Origin: Massilia sp. Root133
GTDB lineage: Bacteria > Pseudomonadota > Gammaproteobacteria > Burkholderiales > Burkholderiaceae_D
DNA: 64,000 bases
NCBI RefSeq assembly: GCF_001426525.1
Contig: NZ_LMEW01000007.1
Span: 100,399-164,398 of the forward strand
Direction: 5' to 3'
Notes under the pieces: model-generated
The model's database searches: none
Seen by the model: only the letters and a program-made list of their open reading frames with translations
Told to the model about the DNA's origin: nothing
Shown here: positions 20,108-29,413 of the stretch, in pieces
How positions within the stretch are numbered: position 1 is the stretch's first letter
Layout of the letters: each line of letters starts with the position of its first letter
Position numbers and translations under genes: made by a program

Positions 20108-21198
20108 CCAGCATCGACAAGCTCATCGCCAACACGATCCGCGAGGACGTCCGTGCCGGCCATATCTACAACGTGCCGGATTCGAGCGGCTACATCAAGC
20201 TGGACGCGATGGAAAACCCGTACCAGCTGCCGGATGCGCTGCGTGCCGAGCTGGCCCAGCGCCTGGCGGACGCCGTCCTGAACCGCTATCCGGTGCCGTC
20301 GTATTCCGGCATCAAGGAACGCATCCGCGCCAAGCTGGGCGTGCCGGCCGGGTTCGACGTCATCCTCGGCAACGGCTCCGACGAGATCATCTCGATCCTG
20401 TGCACCGCCACCGCGCGTCAAGACAAACGCGCGGTCGTGCTGGCCCCGATCCCCGCGTTCGTGATGTTCCAGCGCTCCGCCCAGTTTGCGGGCATGGACT
20501 TCGTCGGCGTGCCGTTGAAAGCCGACTTCTCGCTGGACCGCGCCGCCATGCTGGCCGCGATCGCCGAGCACAAGCCGAGCCTCGTGTTCCTCGCCTACCC
20601 GAACAACCCGACCGGCAACCTGTACGACGAGGCCGACATGGTCGCCATCATCGAAGCGCTGGGCGAGAATGGCATCGTCGTGGCCGACGAGGCGTATCAC
20701 CCGTTCGCCCGCACGAGCTTCATGGACAAGCTGCCGCAGTATCCGAACCTCGTCGTGATGCGCACGCTGTCGAAGCTGGGCCTGGCCGGCATCCGCCTGG
20801 GCTACCTCGCTGCCGCACCGGCGCTGCTGGAACAGTTCGACAAGGTGCGGCCGCCGTACAATGTCAACGTATTGACGCAGGTGGTGGCCGAATTCGCGCT
20901 CGACCACGTCGAGGTGCTGGACGAGCAGGCCGCCCGTTTGAACGAGGCGCGCACGGAACTGGCCGCCGCCATGGCCGCGCTGCCGGGCGTGACGGTGTTC
21001 CCGTCGAGTGCCAATTTCATCACCTTGCGCGTGCCGGACGCAGAAAAGACCTGCGCTAAACTGTTCGCAGAACGGGTACTGATTAAAAATTTGAGTAGAA
21101 TGCATGAATTGCTGGCCAATTGCATCCGTGTTACGGTCAGCACCCCGGAAGAAAACTCCGTATTCCTGAATGCCCTGAAGGCTTCGCTGCAAGCCTGA
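20104..21198 (+). CDS. hisC: Histidinol-phosphate aminotransferase
   Basis: HisC is the PLP enzyme that transaminates imidazole acetol phosphate with glutamate. The 364-residue protein is a fold-type I aminotransferase. The PLP lysine is K224 in [15 protein letters not shown], and YPNNPTGN and DEAYHPF are the other active-site segments. ATG 20104 overlaps the methyltransferase stop. The open frame runs far upstream into hisD but has no other sensible start. hisB begins 20 bases later. Confidence 0.95.
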   Translation: MTSIDKLIANTIREDVRAGHIYNVPDSSGYIKLDAMENPYQLPDALRAELAQRLADAVLNRYPVPSYSGIKERIRAKLGVPAGFDVILGNGSDEIISILCTATARQDKRAVVLAPIPAFVMFQRSAQFAGMDFVGVPLKADFSLDRAAMLAAIAEHKPSLVFLAYPNNPTGNLYDEADMVAIIEALGENGIVVADEAYHPFARTSFMDKLPQYPNLVVMRTLSKLGLAGIRLGYLAAAPALLEQFDKVRPPYNVNVLTQVVAEFALDHVEVLDEQAARLNEARTELAAAMAALPGVTVFPSSANFITLRVPDAEKTCAKLFAERVLIKNLSRMHELLANCIRVTVSTPEENSVFLNALKASLQA

Positions 21199-21218
21199 AC
21201 ACCGCCGAGCACCTAGCA

Positions 21219-21809
21219 ATGACCCGCACCGCAGAAATCACGCGCAACACGAGCGAAACGCAGATCCGCGTCGCGCTCAACCTGGACGGCACCGGCCGCC
21301 AGAAACTCAATACCGGGGTGCCGTTCCTCGACCACATGCTGGACCAGATCGCGCGCCACGGCCTGATCGACCTGGAAGTCGAGGCCGTCGGCGACCTGCA
21401 CATCGACGACCACCACACCGTCGAGGACACGGGCATCACGCTGGGCATGGCGGTCGCCATGGCCATCGGCGACAAGAAGGGCATCCGCCGCTACGGCCAT
21501 GCCTACGTCCCGCTGGACGAGGCGCTGTCGCGCGTCGTGATCGACTTTTCCGGCCGCCCGGGCCTGGAATGGCACGTGCCGTTCACCCGCGCGACCATCG
21601 GCCGCTTCGACGTCGATCTGACCATCGAGTTCTTCCGCGGCTTCGTCAACCACGCCGGCGTGACGCTGCACGTGGATAACCTGCGCGGCGTGAACGCGCA
21701 CCACCAGTGCGAGACCGTCTTCAAAGCGTTCGGCCGCGCGCTGCGCATGGCGTCCGAGCTGGATGCGCGCGCCGCGGGCACGATCCCGTCCACCAAGGGC
21801 AGCCTGTAA
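21219..21809 (+). CDS. hisB: Imidazoleglycerol-phosphate dehydratase
   Basis: The 196-residue protein is the monofunctional dehydratase, without the histidinol phosphatase domain fused to it in enteric bacteria. Metal-binding repeats are visible as HHTVEDTG and [15 protein letters not shown], along with [13 protein letters not shown]. Histidinol phosphatase must be encoded elsewhere. ATG 21219 is favoured because it yields the family N-terminus [14 protein letters not shown]. Confidence 0.95.
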   Translation: MTRTAEITRNTSETQIRVALNLDGTGRQKLNTGVPFLDHMLDQIARHGLIDLEVEAVGDLHIDDHHTVEDTGITLGMAVAMAIGDKKGIRRYGHAYVPLDEALSRVVIDFSGRPGLEWHVPFTRATIGRFDVDLTIEFFRGFVNHAGVTLHVDNLRGVNAHHQCETVFKAFGRALRMASELDARAAGTIPSTKGSL

Positions 21810-21817
21810 AGAGAATC

Positions 21818-22459
21818 ATGAACAAGATTGTTGTTGTCGACTACGGCATGGGCAACCTGCGTTCGGTTGCGCAGGCCCTGCGCGCCGTCGCGCCCGAAGC
21901 CGACGTCCAGATTTCCGGCGACGCGGCCGCCATCGACGCGGCCGATCGCATCGTCCTGCCTGGCCAGGGCGCCATGCGCGACTGCATGCGCAGCCTGCGT
22001 GAATCCGGCGTCGAGGACGCCCTGCTGCGCGCAGCGAAAACCCGGCCGATGATGGGCGTGTGCGTGGGCGAGCAGATGCTGTTCGATTCGAGCGACGAGA
22101 ACGGCGGCGTGCCCGGCCTGGGCCTGCTGCCCGGTAAAGTCGTGCGCTTCGAACTCGATGGCAAGCTGCAGGCCGACGGCTCGCGCTTCAAGGTGCCGCA
22201 GATGGGCTGGAACCGCGTGCACCAGAAGCGCGCCCACCCGCTGTGGGAAGGCGTCGCCCCGGACAGCTATTTCTATTTCGTGCACAGCTATTACGCGAAG
22301 CCCGCCGAGGCGCAGGACGCCATCGGCGAGACCGACTACGGCGGACAATTCTGCTGCGCGGTCGCGCGCGACAACATCGTCGCCACCCAGTTCCACCCCG
22401 AGAAAAGCGCGGCCGCCGGCCTGCGCCTGTATCGCAATTTCGTCCACTGGAATCCCTGA
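21818..22459 (+). CDS. hisH: Imidazole glycerol phosphate synthase, glutaminase subunit
   Basis: HisH releases ammonia from glutamine and channels it to HisF. It is a class I amidotransferase of 213 residues. The nucleophile is C82 in GVCVGEQML, and the His-Glu pair lies in QFHPEKS. The start [16 protein letters not shown] is the family N-terminus. It lies between hisB and hisA in the usual proteobacterial order. Confidence 0.96.
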   Translation: MNKIVVVDYGMGNLRSVAQALRAVAPEADVQISGDAAAIDAADRIVLPGQGAMRDCMRSLRESGVEDALLRAAKTRPMMGVCVGEQMLFDSSDENGGVPGLGLLPGKVVRFELDGKLQADGSRFKVPQMGWNRVHQKRAHPLWEGVAPDSYFYFVHSYYAKPAEAQDAIGETDYGGQFCCAVARDNIVATQFHPEKSAAAGLRLYRNFVHWNP

Positions 22460-22484
22460 GTTACCTAATCAACCGACTACGACC

Positions 22485-23261
22485 ATGCTGCTGATCCCCG
22501 CCATCGACCTGAAAGACGGTCACTGCGTTCGCCTGAAACAGGGCGACATGGACCTCGCCACCGTGTTCTCCGAAGATCCCGCCGAGATGGCGCTGCACTG
22601 GCTCAAGAAGGGTGCGCGCCGTCTGCACCTGGTCGACCTGAACGGTGCGTTCGCGGGCAAACCGAAGAACGAAGAGGCGATCAAATCGATCCTGCAAGTC
22701 GTGCAGGAGTACGCCGAAGACAACGACCTGGACGAGATCCCGGTCCAACTGGGTGGCGGCATCCGCGACCTGGACACCATCGAGCGCTACCTGGACGACG
22801 GCATCACCTACATCATCGTGGGCACCGCGGCCGTCAAGAACCCGGGCTTCCTGCACGATGCCTGCGGCGCCTTCCCGGGCAGCATCATCGTCGGCCTGGA
22901 CGCCAAGGACGGCAAGGTCGCGACCGACGGCTGGAGCAAGATGTCCGGCCACGAAGTCATCGACCTGGCCCAGAAATTCGAAGGCTACGGCGTGGAATCG
23001 ATCATCTACACCGACATCGGCCGCGACGGCATGATGGGCGGCGTGAACATCGAAGCGACCGTGCGCCTGGCGCAGGCCGTCAAGATCCCGATCATCGCTT
23101 CGGGCGGCCTGCACAACCTGGCCGACGTGGAAGCCCTGTGCGCCGTGCAGGACGAGGGCATCGAAGGCGTGATCTGCGGCCGCTCGATCTACGAAGGCAC
23201 GCTCGACCTGACCAGCGCGCAGGAGCGCGCGGATGAACTCACCGAGGGCGCGCAGGCGTAA
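22485..23261 (+). CDS. hisA: Phosphoribosylformimino-AICAR ribotide isomerase
   Basis: HisA is a TIM-barrel isomerase that opens the ribose ring of ProFAR. It has 258 residues and begins [17 protein letters not shown], with catalytic D8 in AIDLKDG and a second aspartate in YTDIGRDGM. Phosphate loops appear as QLGGGIRD and ASGGLHN. It is slightly longer than usual because of a charged segment at about 70-80 and an acidic tail. A REP element separates it from hisF. Confidence 0.95.
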   Translation: MLLIPAIDLKDGHCVRLKQGDMDLATVFSEDPAEMALHWLKKGARRLHLVDLNGAFAGKPKNEEAIKSILQVVQEYAEDNDLDEIPVQLGGGIRDLDTIERYLDDGITYIIVGTAAVKNPGFLHDACGAFPGSIIVGLDAKDGKVATDGWSKMSGHEVIDLAQKFEGYGVESIIYTDIGRDGMMGGVNIEATVRLAQAVKIPIIASGGLHNLADVEALCAVQDEGIEGVICGRSIYEGTLDLTSAQERADELTEGAQA

Positions 23262-23275
23262 TTCGCCCCTCAACC

Positions 23276-23381
23276 CGTCGTTCCCGCGAAAGCGGGAACC
23301 CATGCCGAGTGCGATAACGCCACGTCAGCATGGATCCCCGCCTGCGCGGGGAGTCGGTTCCGGCAATGCCGGGACCGACGA
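23276..23381. repeat. REP cluster, copy D, between hisA and hisF
   Basis: Three hairpins can be drawn: GTTCCCGC/GCGGGAAC at about 23279-23298, ATCCCCGC/GCGGGGA at about 23333-23352, and an imperfect GGTTCCGGC/GCCGGGACC at about 23356-23376. The flanks CGTCGTTCC and GGGACCGACG match the other copies. It lies in the only large gap inside the his operon (143 bases). Confidence 0.82.
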
Positions 23382-23404
23382 ATGAATACCACTAGATAAA
23401 TTTT

Positions 23405-24166
23405 ATGCTCGCAAAACGCATCATCCCCTGCCTGGACGTCACCGGCGGCCGCGTCGTCAAGGGCGTCAACTTCACCGAACTGCGCGATGCCGGCGACCCC
23501 GTCGAGATCGCGCGCCGTTACAACGAGCAGGGCGCCGACGAGATCACCTTCCTCGACATCACCGCCTCGAGCGACGGCCGCGACCTGATCCTGCCGATCA
23601 TCGAAGCGGTCGCGTCGTCCGTGTTCATTCCGCTGACCGTGGGCGGCGGCGTGCGCAAGGTCGAGGACGTGCGCCGCCTGCTGAACGCCGGCGCGGACAA
23701 GGTGTCGATGAACACCTCGGCCGTGACCAACCCGCAACTCGTGTACGACGCGTCGCAAAAACACGGCGCCCAGTGCATCGTCGTCGCCATCGACGCCAAG
23801 CAGGTCGCGCCCGGCAAGTGGGAAGTCTTTACCCACGGCGGCCGCAACGCGACCGGCATCGATGCCATCGAATGGGCCCGCAAGATGGAAAGCCTGGGCG
23901 CCGGTGAACTGTTGCTGACCAGCATGGACCGCGACGGCACCAAGTCCGGCTTCGACCTGGGCCTGACGCGCGCCGTGTCGGACGCCGTCGGCATCCCCGT
24001 GATCGCCTCGGGCGGCGTGGGCGGCCTGAAGGATCTCGCCGATGGCGTGCAGGAAGGGCATGCCGACGCCGTGCTGGCCGCGAGCATCTTCCACTACGGG
24101 CAGCACACGGTCGGCGAAGCGAAGCGCTTCATGGCGGACCGTGGCATCCCGATGCGCCTCGACTGA
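23405..24166 (+). CDS. hisF: Imidazole glycerol phosphate synthase, cyclase subunit
   Basis: HisF is the TIM-barrel partner of HisH that forms imidazole glycerol phosphate and AICAR. It has 253 residues. [23 protein letters not shown] carries the first catalytic aspartate (CLDV), and [13 protein letters not shown] carries the second. LTVGGGVR and ASGGVGGL bind phosphate. It overlaps nothing; hisI starts four bases after its stop. Confidence 0.97.
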   Translation: MLAKRIIPCLDVTGGRVVKGVNFTELRDAGDPVEIARRYNEQGADEITFLDITASSDGRDLILPIIEAVASSVFIPLTVGGGVRKVEDVRRLLNAGADKVSMNTSAVTNPQLVYDASQKHGAQCIVVAIDAKQVAPGKWEVFTHGGRNATGIDAIEWARKMESLGAGELLLTSMDRDGTKSGFDLGLTRAVSDAVGIPVIASGGVGGLKDLADGVQEGHADAVLAASIFHYGQHTVGEAKRFMADRGIPMRLD

Positions 24167-24169
24167 TTG

Positions 24170-24616
24170 ATGGAACCGACGACCATGGTGACCCCGCCCA
24201 CCCCCCCGACGATCCCGGCCCAGCCCTGGCTCAAGAAAGTCCAATGGGACGAGCACGGCCTCGTGCCGGTGATCGCCCAGGAAGCCGCCACCGGCGACAT
24301 CCTGATGTTCGCCTGGATGAACCGCGAAGCCCTGGCCAAGACCGTGGAGCTTGGCGAGGCCGTGTACTGGAGCCGCTCGCGCAAGAAACTGTGGCACAAG
24401 GGCGAAGAGTCCGGCCACGTGCAGAAAGTGCTGGAAATCCGCCTCGACTGCGACGAAGACGTGGTGCTGCTGAAGGTCGAGCAGGCCGGCGGCATCGCCT
24501 GCCACACCGGCCGCCATTCCTGCTTCTTCCAGAAGTTCGAGGACGGCGACTGGAACAGCGTCGAGCCCGTGCTGCAGGACCCGGATACCATCTACACCAA
24601 CCAGAAGAAGAAATAG
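24170..24616 (+). CDS. hisI: Phosphoribosyl-AMP cyclohydrolase
   Basis: HisI hydrolyses the adenine ring of PR-AMP in a zinc-dependent step. The 148-residue protein has the family core: [28 protein letters not shown], and the metal-binding RLDCDED and [10 protein letters not shown]. It is not fused to HisE, which is a separate gene here. A proline-rich N-terminal stretch of about 15 residues precedes the core; a second ATG at 24185 is an alternative start. Confidence 0.95.
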   Translation: MEPTTMVTPPTPPTIPAQPWLKKVQWDEHGLVPVIAQEAATGDILMFAWMNREALAKTVELGEAVYWSRSRKKLWHKGEESGHVQKVLEIRLDCDEDVVLLKVEQAGGIACHTGRHSCFFQKFEDGDWNSVEPVLQDPDTIYTNQKKK

Positions 24617-24623
24617 CGCACAC

Positions 24624-24965
24624 ATGAGCACGCAACTGGAACGCCTCGCGGCCGTCATCGAATCCCGCAAGCCGGCCAACGGCGGCGACCCGACGGCCTC
24701 GTACGTCGCGAAACTGTTCGCCAAGGGCGACGACGCCATCCTGAAAAAGATCGGCGAGGAAGCCGTCGAGACCGTGATGGCCGCGAAGGACGTGCGCGCC
24801 GGCGCGGATGTGTCGAAGCTGCTGTACGAGACGGCCGACCTGTGGTTCCATTCGATCGTCCTGCTGGCGCAGTTCGGCCTCACGCCGCAGCAGGTGCTGG
24901 ACGAACTGGCGCGGCGCGAAGGCATTTCCGGCATCGAGGAAAAAGCGTCGCGTCCGAAAGACTGA
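24624..24965 (+). CDS. hisE: Phosphoribosyl-ATP pyrophosphatase
   Basis: HisE removes pyrophosphate from PR-ATP, the second step of the pathway. It is an all-alpha, MazG-like protein of 113 residues with [15 protein letters not shown] as the acidic metal-binding helix and [14 protein letters not shown] after it. It is the last his gene. hinT follows after 50 bases without a visible terminator, so read-through is likely. Confidence 0.95.
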   Translation: MSTQLERLAAVIESRKPANGGDPTASYVAKLFAKGDDAILKKIGEEAVETVMAAKDVRAGADVSKLLYETADLWFHSIVLLAQFGLTPQQVLDELARREGISGIEEKASRPKD

Positions 24966-25015
24966 GCCCGGCTGTCACGCCGGCGTCATCCCGTATCCGT
25001 AGAATGTGAGACAAC

Positions 25016-25390
25016 ATGGACAACTGCATCTTTTGCAAGATCATCGCCAAGCAGATCCCGGCCAGCGTGGTGTACGAGGACGACGAGCTGCTCGCGTTCA
25101 AGGACATCAACCCGGCCGCGCCCGTCCACCTGCTGGTGATCCCGAAGCAGCACGTGGCCAGCCTGTCCGACTGCACCGATGCGCACGCGCCCGTGCTGGG
25201 CAAGATGCTGGCGCTGGCGCCGAAGCTGGCGGCCGAACACGGCATCGCAGTGAAGACCGGTCCGGACGGCGAACGCAGCGGCGGCTACAAGACGCTGTTC
25301 AATGTCGGTCCGGACGGCGGGCAGGAGGTGTATCACCTGCACCTGCACGTGTACGGCGGCCCGCGTCCGTGGCGTGGCCTGGGAACGTAA
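25016..25390 (+). CDS. hinT: HIT-family nucleotide-binding protein HinT
   Basis: The 124-residue protein has the HIT signature HLHLHV near residue 107, where the middle histidine acts on phosphoramidates such as AMP-lysine. It begins MDNCIFCKIIAKQIPA, the typical start of purine nucleoside phosphoramidases, including a CxxC pair. The order hisE - hinT - tatA is common in proteobacteria. Confidence 0.92.
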   Translation: MDNCIFCKIIAKQIPASVVYEDDELLAFKDINPAAPVHLLVIPKQHVASLSDCTDAHAPVLGKMLALAPKLAAEHGIAVKTGPDGERSGGYKTLFNVGPDGGQEVYHLHLHVYGGPRPWRGLGT

Positions 25391-25486
25391 TTCCCTAAGG
25401 AAAAAGGGCATTCCGGCCCTAAACCGCTTATACTGGCGTAGCTTTAGCTTACGCTGATCGGGTTATCGCCCGGCAAGGAGAAAACA

Positions 25487-25729
25487 ATGGGTTCGATGAG
25501 TCTCTGGCACTGGTTGATCGTGCTGGTCGTGGTGGTGGTGGTGTTCGGTACGGGCAAGCTGCGCAATGCGGGCTCGGACCTGGGCAAGGCCGTCAAGGGT
25601 TTCAAGGATGGCATGAAGGGTGATGAAGACGGCAAGACGCCCGCCAGCCAGACGGCGCAACAGACCGCGCAACAGGTGGCCGACAAGTCGACCATCGACG
25701 TCGACGCGCGCGAAAAGACCCGTCATTAA
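25487..25729 (+). CDS. tatA: Sec-independent translocase subunit TatA
   Basis: TatA polymerises to form the pore-like part of the twin-arginine translocase, which exports folded proteins. The 80 residues comprise an N-terminal membrane helix ([25 protein letters not shown]), an amphipathic helix and a polar Gln/Thr-rich tail. AAGGAG at about 25476-25481 is a strong ribosome binding site. TATACT at 25429-25434 could be a -10 for a promoter in the hinT-tatA gap, but the -35 is weak. Confidence 0.95.
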   Translation: MGSMSLWHWLIVLVVVVVVFGTGKLRNAGSDLGKAVKGFKDGMKGDEDGKTPASQTAQQTAQQVADKSTIDVDAREKTRH

Positions 25730-25747
25730 GCCGGTGCTTGACCCCGC

Positions 25748-26254
25748 ATGATCGATCTCGGTCTTACCAAACTCGCCATCATCGGCGCGGTGGCGCTGGT
25801 CGTGATTGGCCCCGAGAAACTGCCTAAGGTGGCGCGCATGGCCGGCACCCTGTACGGCCGCGCCCAGCGCTACCTGCACGACGTGAAGTCGGAGGTCTCG
25901 CGCGAGATCGAAATGGAAGAATTGCGCAATCTGCACAAGGATATCCAGGACAGCGCGCAAAGCTTCAAGTCCGAGGTCGAGACGTTCAAGTCCGAGGTCG
26001 AGAACACCGTCTCGACCCACATGGACGAGGTCGAGTCCGCCTGGCGCGGCGACACGGCCGTGATGCCCACGACGGCCTCGACGGACGACATCGAGCGCAA
26101 GGCGCGCGACTTCCGCCGCAAGAAGCTGGCGAAGACGTCGAGCATGCCGGCCTGGTACAAGAACCGCCAGGGCACGCGCCAGCATGTGCTGTCCGGCGCC
26201 GCCCGCGTGCGCAAGTTCCGTCCCGGCGCCACTTCCAACACCAAATTTTTCTGA
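25748..26254 (+). CDS. tatB: Sec-independent translocase subunit TatB
   Basis: TatB forms with TatC the receptor for twin-arginine signal peptides. It has 168 residues with an N-terminal helix and the hinge VVIGPEKLPKVAR. A long amphipathic helix follows, including a near-duplicate FKSEVE. The C-terminus is basic and disordered. It starts 18 bases after tatA. Confidence 0.95.
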   Translation: MIDLGLTKLAIIGAVALVVIGPEKLPKVARMAGTLYGRAQRYLHDVKSEVSREIEMEELRNLHKDIQDSAQSFKSEVETFKSEVENTVSTHMDEVESAWRGDTAVMPTTASTDDIERKARDFRRKKLAKTSSMPAWYKNRQGTRQHVLSGAARVRKFRPGATSNTKFF

Positions 26255-26290
26255 TGACGGCCGCCGTTGGGCGCCGCCTCCTAGCGCCAG

Positions 26291-27046
26291 ATGACTGAAG
26301 AAACCGCGGGCGAAGAAACCTTCATCTCCCACCTGGTCGAGCTGCGCGACCGCCTGATCAAGGCAACGTACGGCATCGTCCTCGCGTGCATCGTGCTGAT
26401 GCTGTGGCCGGGCCCGGCGCGCATCTACGATTTCCTCGCCGCCCCGATGCTGGCCTCGCTGCCGGTCGGCGCCAAGATGATCGCCACGGGCGTCGTCGCG
26501 CCGTTCCTCGTGCCGATGAAGGTGACCCTGCTGATCGCCTTCATCCTCGCGCTGCCGTGGGTGTTCTACCAGGTGTGGGCGTTCGTCGCGCCCGGGCTGT
26601 ACGCGCACGAAAAGCGGCTCGTGCTGCCGCTTGTGATCTCGTCGTCGTTCCTGTTCATCGCGGGCGTCGCGTTCTGCTATTTCTTCGTGTTCGGCCGCGT
26701 GTTCCACTTCATCAGCAACTTCTCGCCGAATTCCATCGCCGTGATGCCGGACATCGAGAACTACCTCGACTTCGTGATGTCCATGTGCCTCGCGTTCGGC
26801 GCCACGTTCGAGGTGCCGGTCGTCGTCGTGATCCTCGTCCGGATGGGCATCGTCAGCGTCGAGAAGCTGCGCTCGATCCGTCCGTACGCCATCGTCGGGG
26901 CGTTCGTCATCGCCGCCATCGTCACGCCGCCGGACGCCGTCAGCCAGCTGGCGCTGGCCATTCCGATGTGCCTGCTGTTCGAGCTCGGGCTGCTGATGGC
27001 GCCGATCTTCGTCAAGGCGACGCAGGCGCCGCAGGAACAGTCCTGA
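26291..27046 (+). CDS. tatC: Sec-independent translocase subunit TatC
   Basis: TatC is the multi-spanning core of the Tat receptor. It has 251 residues and six predicted membrane segments. Conserved features are FISHLVELRDRLIK at the N-terminus, the LPWVFYQVWAFVAPGLYAHEK loop and FELG near the end. A terminator hairpin follows, so tatC ends the operon. Confidence 0.97.
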   Translation: MTEETAGEETFISHLVELRDRLIKATYGIVLACIVLMLWPGPARIYDFLAAPMLASLPVGAKMIATGVVAPFLVPMKVTLLIAFILALPWVFYQVWAFVAPGLYAHEKRLVLPLVISSSFLFIAGVAFCYFFVFGRVFHFISNFSPNSIAVMPDIENYLDFVMSMCLAFGATFEVPVVVVILVRMGIVSVEKLRSIRPYAIVGAFVIAAIVTPPDAVSQLALAIPMCLLFELGLLMAPIFVKATQAPQEQS

Positions 27047-27054
27047 TCCGAACA

Positions 27055-27080
27055 AACGGCGCCCGCGAGGCGCCGTTTTC
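27055..27080 (+). terminator. Rho-independent terminator after tatC
   Basis: The stem AACGGCGCC (27055-27063) pairs with 27069-27077 across a five-base loop and continues into TTTT at 27076-27079. It begins eight bases after the tatC stop. Confidence 0.85.
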
Positions 27081-27083
27081 GTC

Positions 27084-27422
27084 ATGACCAAGCGCGAATT
27101 TCTTCGTGGCCCGTCGTCCCGTGATAGCAAATCGATGCGCAAGAAACTGCTGGCCATCGGCGGGGCGATCGTAATGTCGTGGCTTGCGCTCGTCGTGAAT
27201 GCCGTTACGTCACCGGTCGTCTTCCTGCATTACTCCGCCGACGCCGTCGCGCCCGTGACCTACTTTTTTAACGAAGACAACGACATCGTCAAGGATCACC
27301 TGGGGCCGGGCGCAAGCATCGAGTTCCGTACCGCGCGCCGTCTTCGAATAAGCGCTTATTCCACCGTGATCGGCAGGTCGCGCCCCTCCAGCGCCACCTG
27401 TCCCGCGAAATCCGCCGCGTAG
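27084..27422 (+). CDS. Hypothetical membrane-anchored protein, possibly truncated
   Basis: An ORF of 112 codons starts ATG 27084, with a better-looking start at ATG 27135 (MRKKLLAIGGAIVMSWLALV), which would give a signal anchor. Residues up to about 88 (VTYFFNEDNDIVKDHLGPGASIEF) look like real protein. The last 23 codons run antisense through the 3' end of the convergent NHL-M23 gene and look unlike protein, rich in R, S and A. I suspect the 3' half of a longer gene has been lost. No function can be given. Confidence 0.45.
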   Translation: MTKREFLRGPSSRDSKSMRKKLLAIGGAIVMSWLALVVNAVTSPVVFLHYSADAVAPVTYFFNEDNDIVKDHLGPGASIEFRTARRLRISAYSTVIGRSRPSSATCPAKSAA

Positions 27423-29410
27423 ATCCGCAGCACGTAATCGCCCGGCTCCAGGCCATCCACCTTCCACGTGCCGGGCAGCGCCACGCCATCGTGCAGCGTG
27501 TTGTTGACGGCGTAGGCGAACACGGTGGCCTTGCTGCCGTAGACCGTGATGCCGCTATTTTCCGCATACAGCAGCTTCACCGCTTCGCGCTCGCGCGGCA
27601 GGCGGTTGTAGACCTGCGTGATGCGCGGCGTCTCGAATCCGGCGACGGGGCTGCCGTCCGCATGGAGCAGCTGGTAGCCCAGCTTGTACAGTCCGAGGCG
27701 GCGGCGCGCCAGATTGTCGTCCATCTGGTCGTAGGCGGCGGCGACGATCGTCAACGCGCCGAGCGTGCGCGCCACGTGCAGGCGCTGGCCCTTCTTGCGC
27801 GGGAGGCGCTGGCCGCCCGCATCGTACAGCGCGATGCTCTGGATGCGGGGCGGCACCGTGTCGCGCAGGCCGGTGAACGGCAGGGCCAGCGCGTTGACGG
27901 CGACGCCGCCGGGGTAGTACTCCATGTGCACGTGCGCCATCGGATTGATGGTGCCGAGCGGGTCGCCGACGGCGAACCGCGTGCCGCGCCGCACGCGCAC
28001 GCGTGCCGGCTTGCCGTTCGGGCCGGCCAGCACCTGGAAGCGCGGATCGAGCGGCTTGCCCGAGGCGTCGCGGCCCACGCGCATGTGGATGTACGACAGC
28101 GGCCCGATGCTCATGCCTTCGCCCAGCTGGCCGAACGTCCAGTTGGGATACGGATCGCTCACCGTTGCCGGCAGCACCGCCAGCACGCGCGCGCCGACGT
28201 CGGCCCGGATGTCGAGGCCCGCGTGGAAGTGGTCGCGGTTTTCGCCGTCGTAGCTGCCGCGCACCTCGCCCAGCACGCCGACGACTTCGTGCGGTTCCGT
28301 TTGCGGGCCCACGGGCCAGGGCATCGATGCCACCGCGGGCAGTACCTGCGGCCGCGCCTGCGGGGGCGGCGTGCCGGGTTGGGGCGGGGCCAGCACGAAC
28401 ATCTGCTGCGCCTGGCCATCGGCCACCACCAGCGCACCGTCGCGTTTCACGGCGATGCCGCGCGGCGCATACAGCCGCACGCTGCCGTCGCTGGCATAGC
28501 TCGCGCCTTCGGGACGGTCGGCGTCCGGCAGGGCGTGATACTGCCCGCTCGGGTCGAACTGGAGGATGCGTCCACCCGCGCCGCTCGCGTACAGGTAGCC
28601 GTCATGCGTCAGCGCCAGCGCGACGGGGCGGCGCAGCAGCGGACGCCGCTCGTCCTCGGGTGCGCGCGCGAGCGTCGTCACTGCGCCATTCCTGTCGATG
28701 CGCCGGATCGCGTTGTTGCCCGTGTCGGCGACGAACAGCACGCCGTGCTTGTCGACGGCGAGGGCGCTCGGCGTATCGAAGGCGGCCGCGGTGCCCGTGC
28801 CGTCGAGGTAATCGGGCGTGCCGCTGCCGGCCACCGTCGTCACCGCGCCATCCTTGCCGATGCGGCCAATGCGGTCGTTGTAGGTGTCGGCCACATACAC
28901 GTTGCCGTCGCGGTCGACGGCCACGCCGACCGGCCCATCGAAGCCGGCGGCGCTGCCCGCCAGCGTGCTCACGCCGCCGTCGGGCGCCACCTTGCGGATC
29001 GCGTTGTTGTGCGTGTCGGCGACGTACAGGTTGCCGAGGCGGTCGATCGCCAGCGCCGACGGCGTGTCGAATGCCGCGGCGGCGCCGACACCGTCCGCGT
29101 AGCCCGCGTGCCCACCGGCGAAGATGGTCACTTGTCCGTCGGGTGCGATGCGGCGGATGCAGCTGCAGTCGCCGCCGTCCGCGACGAACACGTTGCCGTG
29201 GCCATCGACGACGGTCCCGAACGGATCGCCGAAGCGGTCCGGCAGCGGCGTCACGCGTGCGGACCATGCAGGTCTGGTCGGCGCGTCGGCGGGACGCCAG
29301 AACGCGCGTCCCGGCGTCGCGTCCTGGCGCGCGTTGAAGACGTACAGGGCCGCGCCGCCAGCCAGCACGGCGACGCCCGCGAGCGCCGCGACGATCGTGA
29401 TGCGCTTCAC
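27356..29410 (-). CDS. NHL-repeat propeller fused to an M23-type peptidase domain
   Basis: The 684-residue protein begins with a signal anchor (about 1-26). NHL repeats follow at about 50-340, recognisable from repeated units such as GNLYVADTHNNAIRKV and GVLFVADTGNNAIRRI, which build a beta-propeller. After a proline-rich linker (about 343-365) comes an M23-like domain with HAGLD near residue 392, SYIHM in the middle and HVHME near 491. These match the HxGxD and HxH zinc ligands of peptidoglycan endopeptidases. A C-terminal beta-rich region ends the protein. A propeller joined to M23 is unusual. It could bind and cut cell wall or another polymer. It starts three bases after the DUF885 gene stop, so the two are likely one operon. 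Confidence 0.75.
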   Translation of the reverse strand: MKRITIVAALAGVAVLAGGAALYVFNARQDATPGRAFWRPADAPTRPAWSARVTPLPDRFGDPFGTVVDGHGNVFVADGGDCSCIRRIAPDGQVTIFAGGHAGYADGVGAAAAFDTPSALAIDRLGNLYVADTHNNAIRKVAPDGGVSTLAGSAAGFDGPVGVAVDRDGNVYVADTYNDRIGRIGKDGAVTTVAGSGTPDYLDGTGTAAAFDTPSALAVDKHGVLFVADTGNNAIRRIDRNGAVTTLARAPEDERRPLLRRPVALALTHDGYLYASGAGGRILQFDPSGQYHALPDADRPEGASYASDGSVRLYAPRGIAVKRDGALVVADGQAQQMFVLAPPQPGTPPPQARPQVLPAVASMPWPVGPQTEPHEVVGVLGEVRGSYDGENRDHFHAGLDIRADVGARVLAVLPATVSDPYPNWTFGQLGEGMSIGPLSYIHMRVGRDASGKPLDPRFQVLAGPNGKPARVRVRRGTRFAVGDPLGTINPMAHVHMEYYPGGVAVNALALPFTGLRDTVPPRIQSIALYDAGGQRLPRKKGQRLHVARTLGALTIVAAAYDQMDDNLARRRLGLYKLGYQLLHADGSPVAGFETPRITQVYNRLPREREAVKLLYAENSGITVYGSKATVFAYAVNNTLHDGVALPGTWKVDGLEPGDYVLRIYAADFAGQVALEGRDLPITVE

Positions 29411-29413
29411 GCG

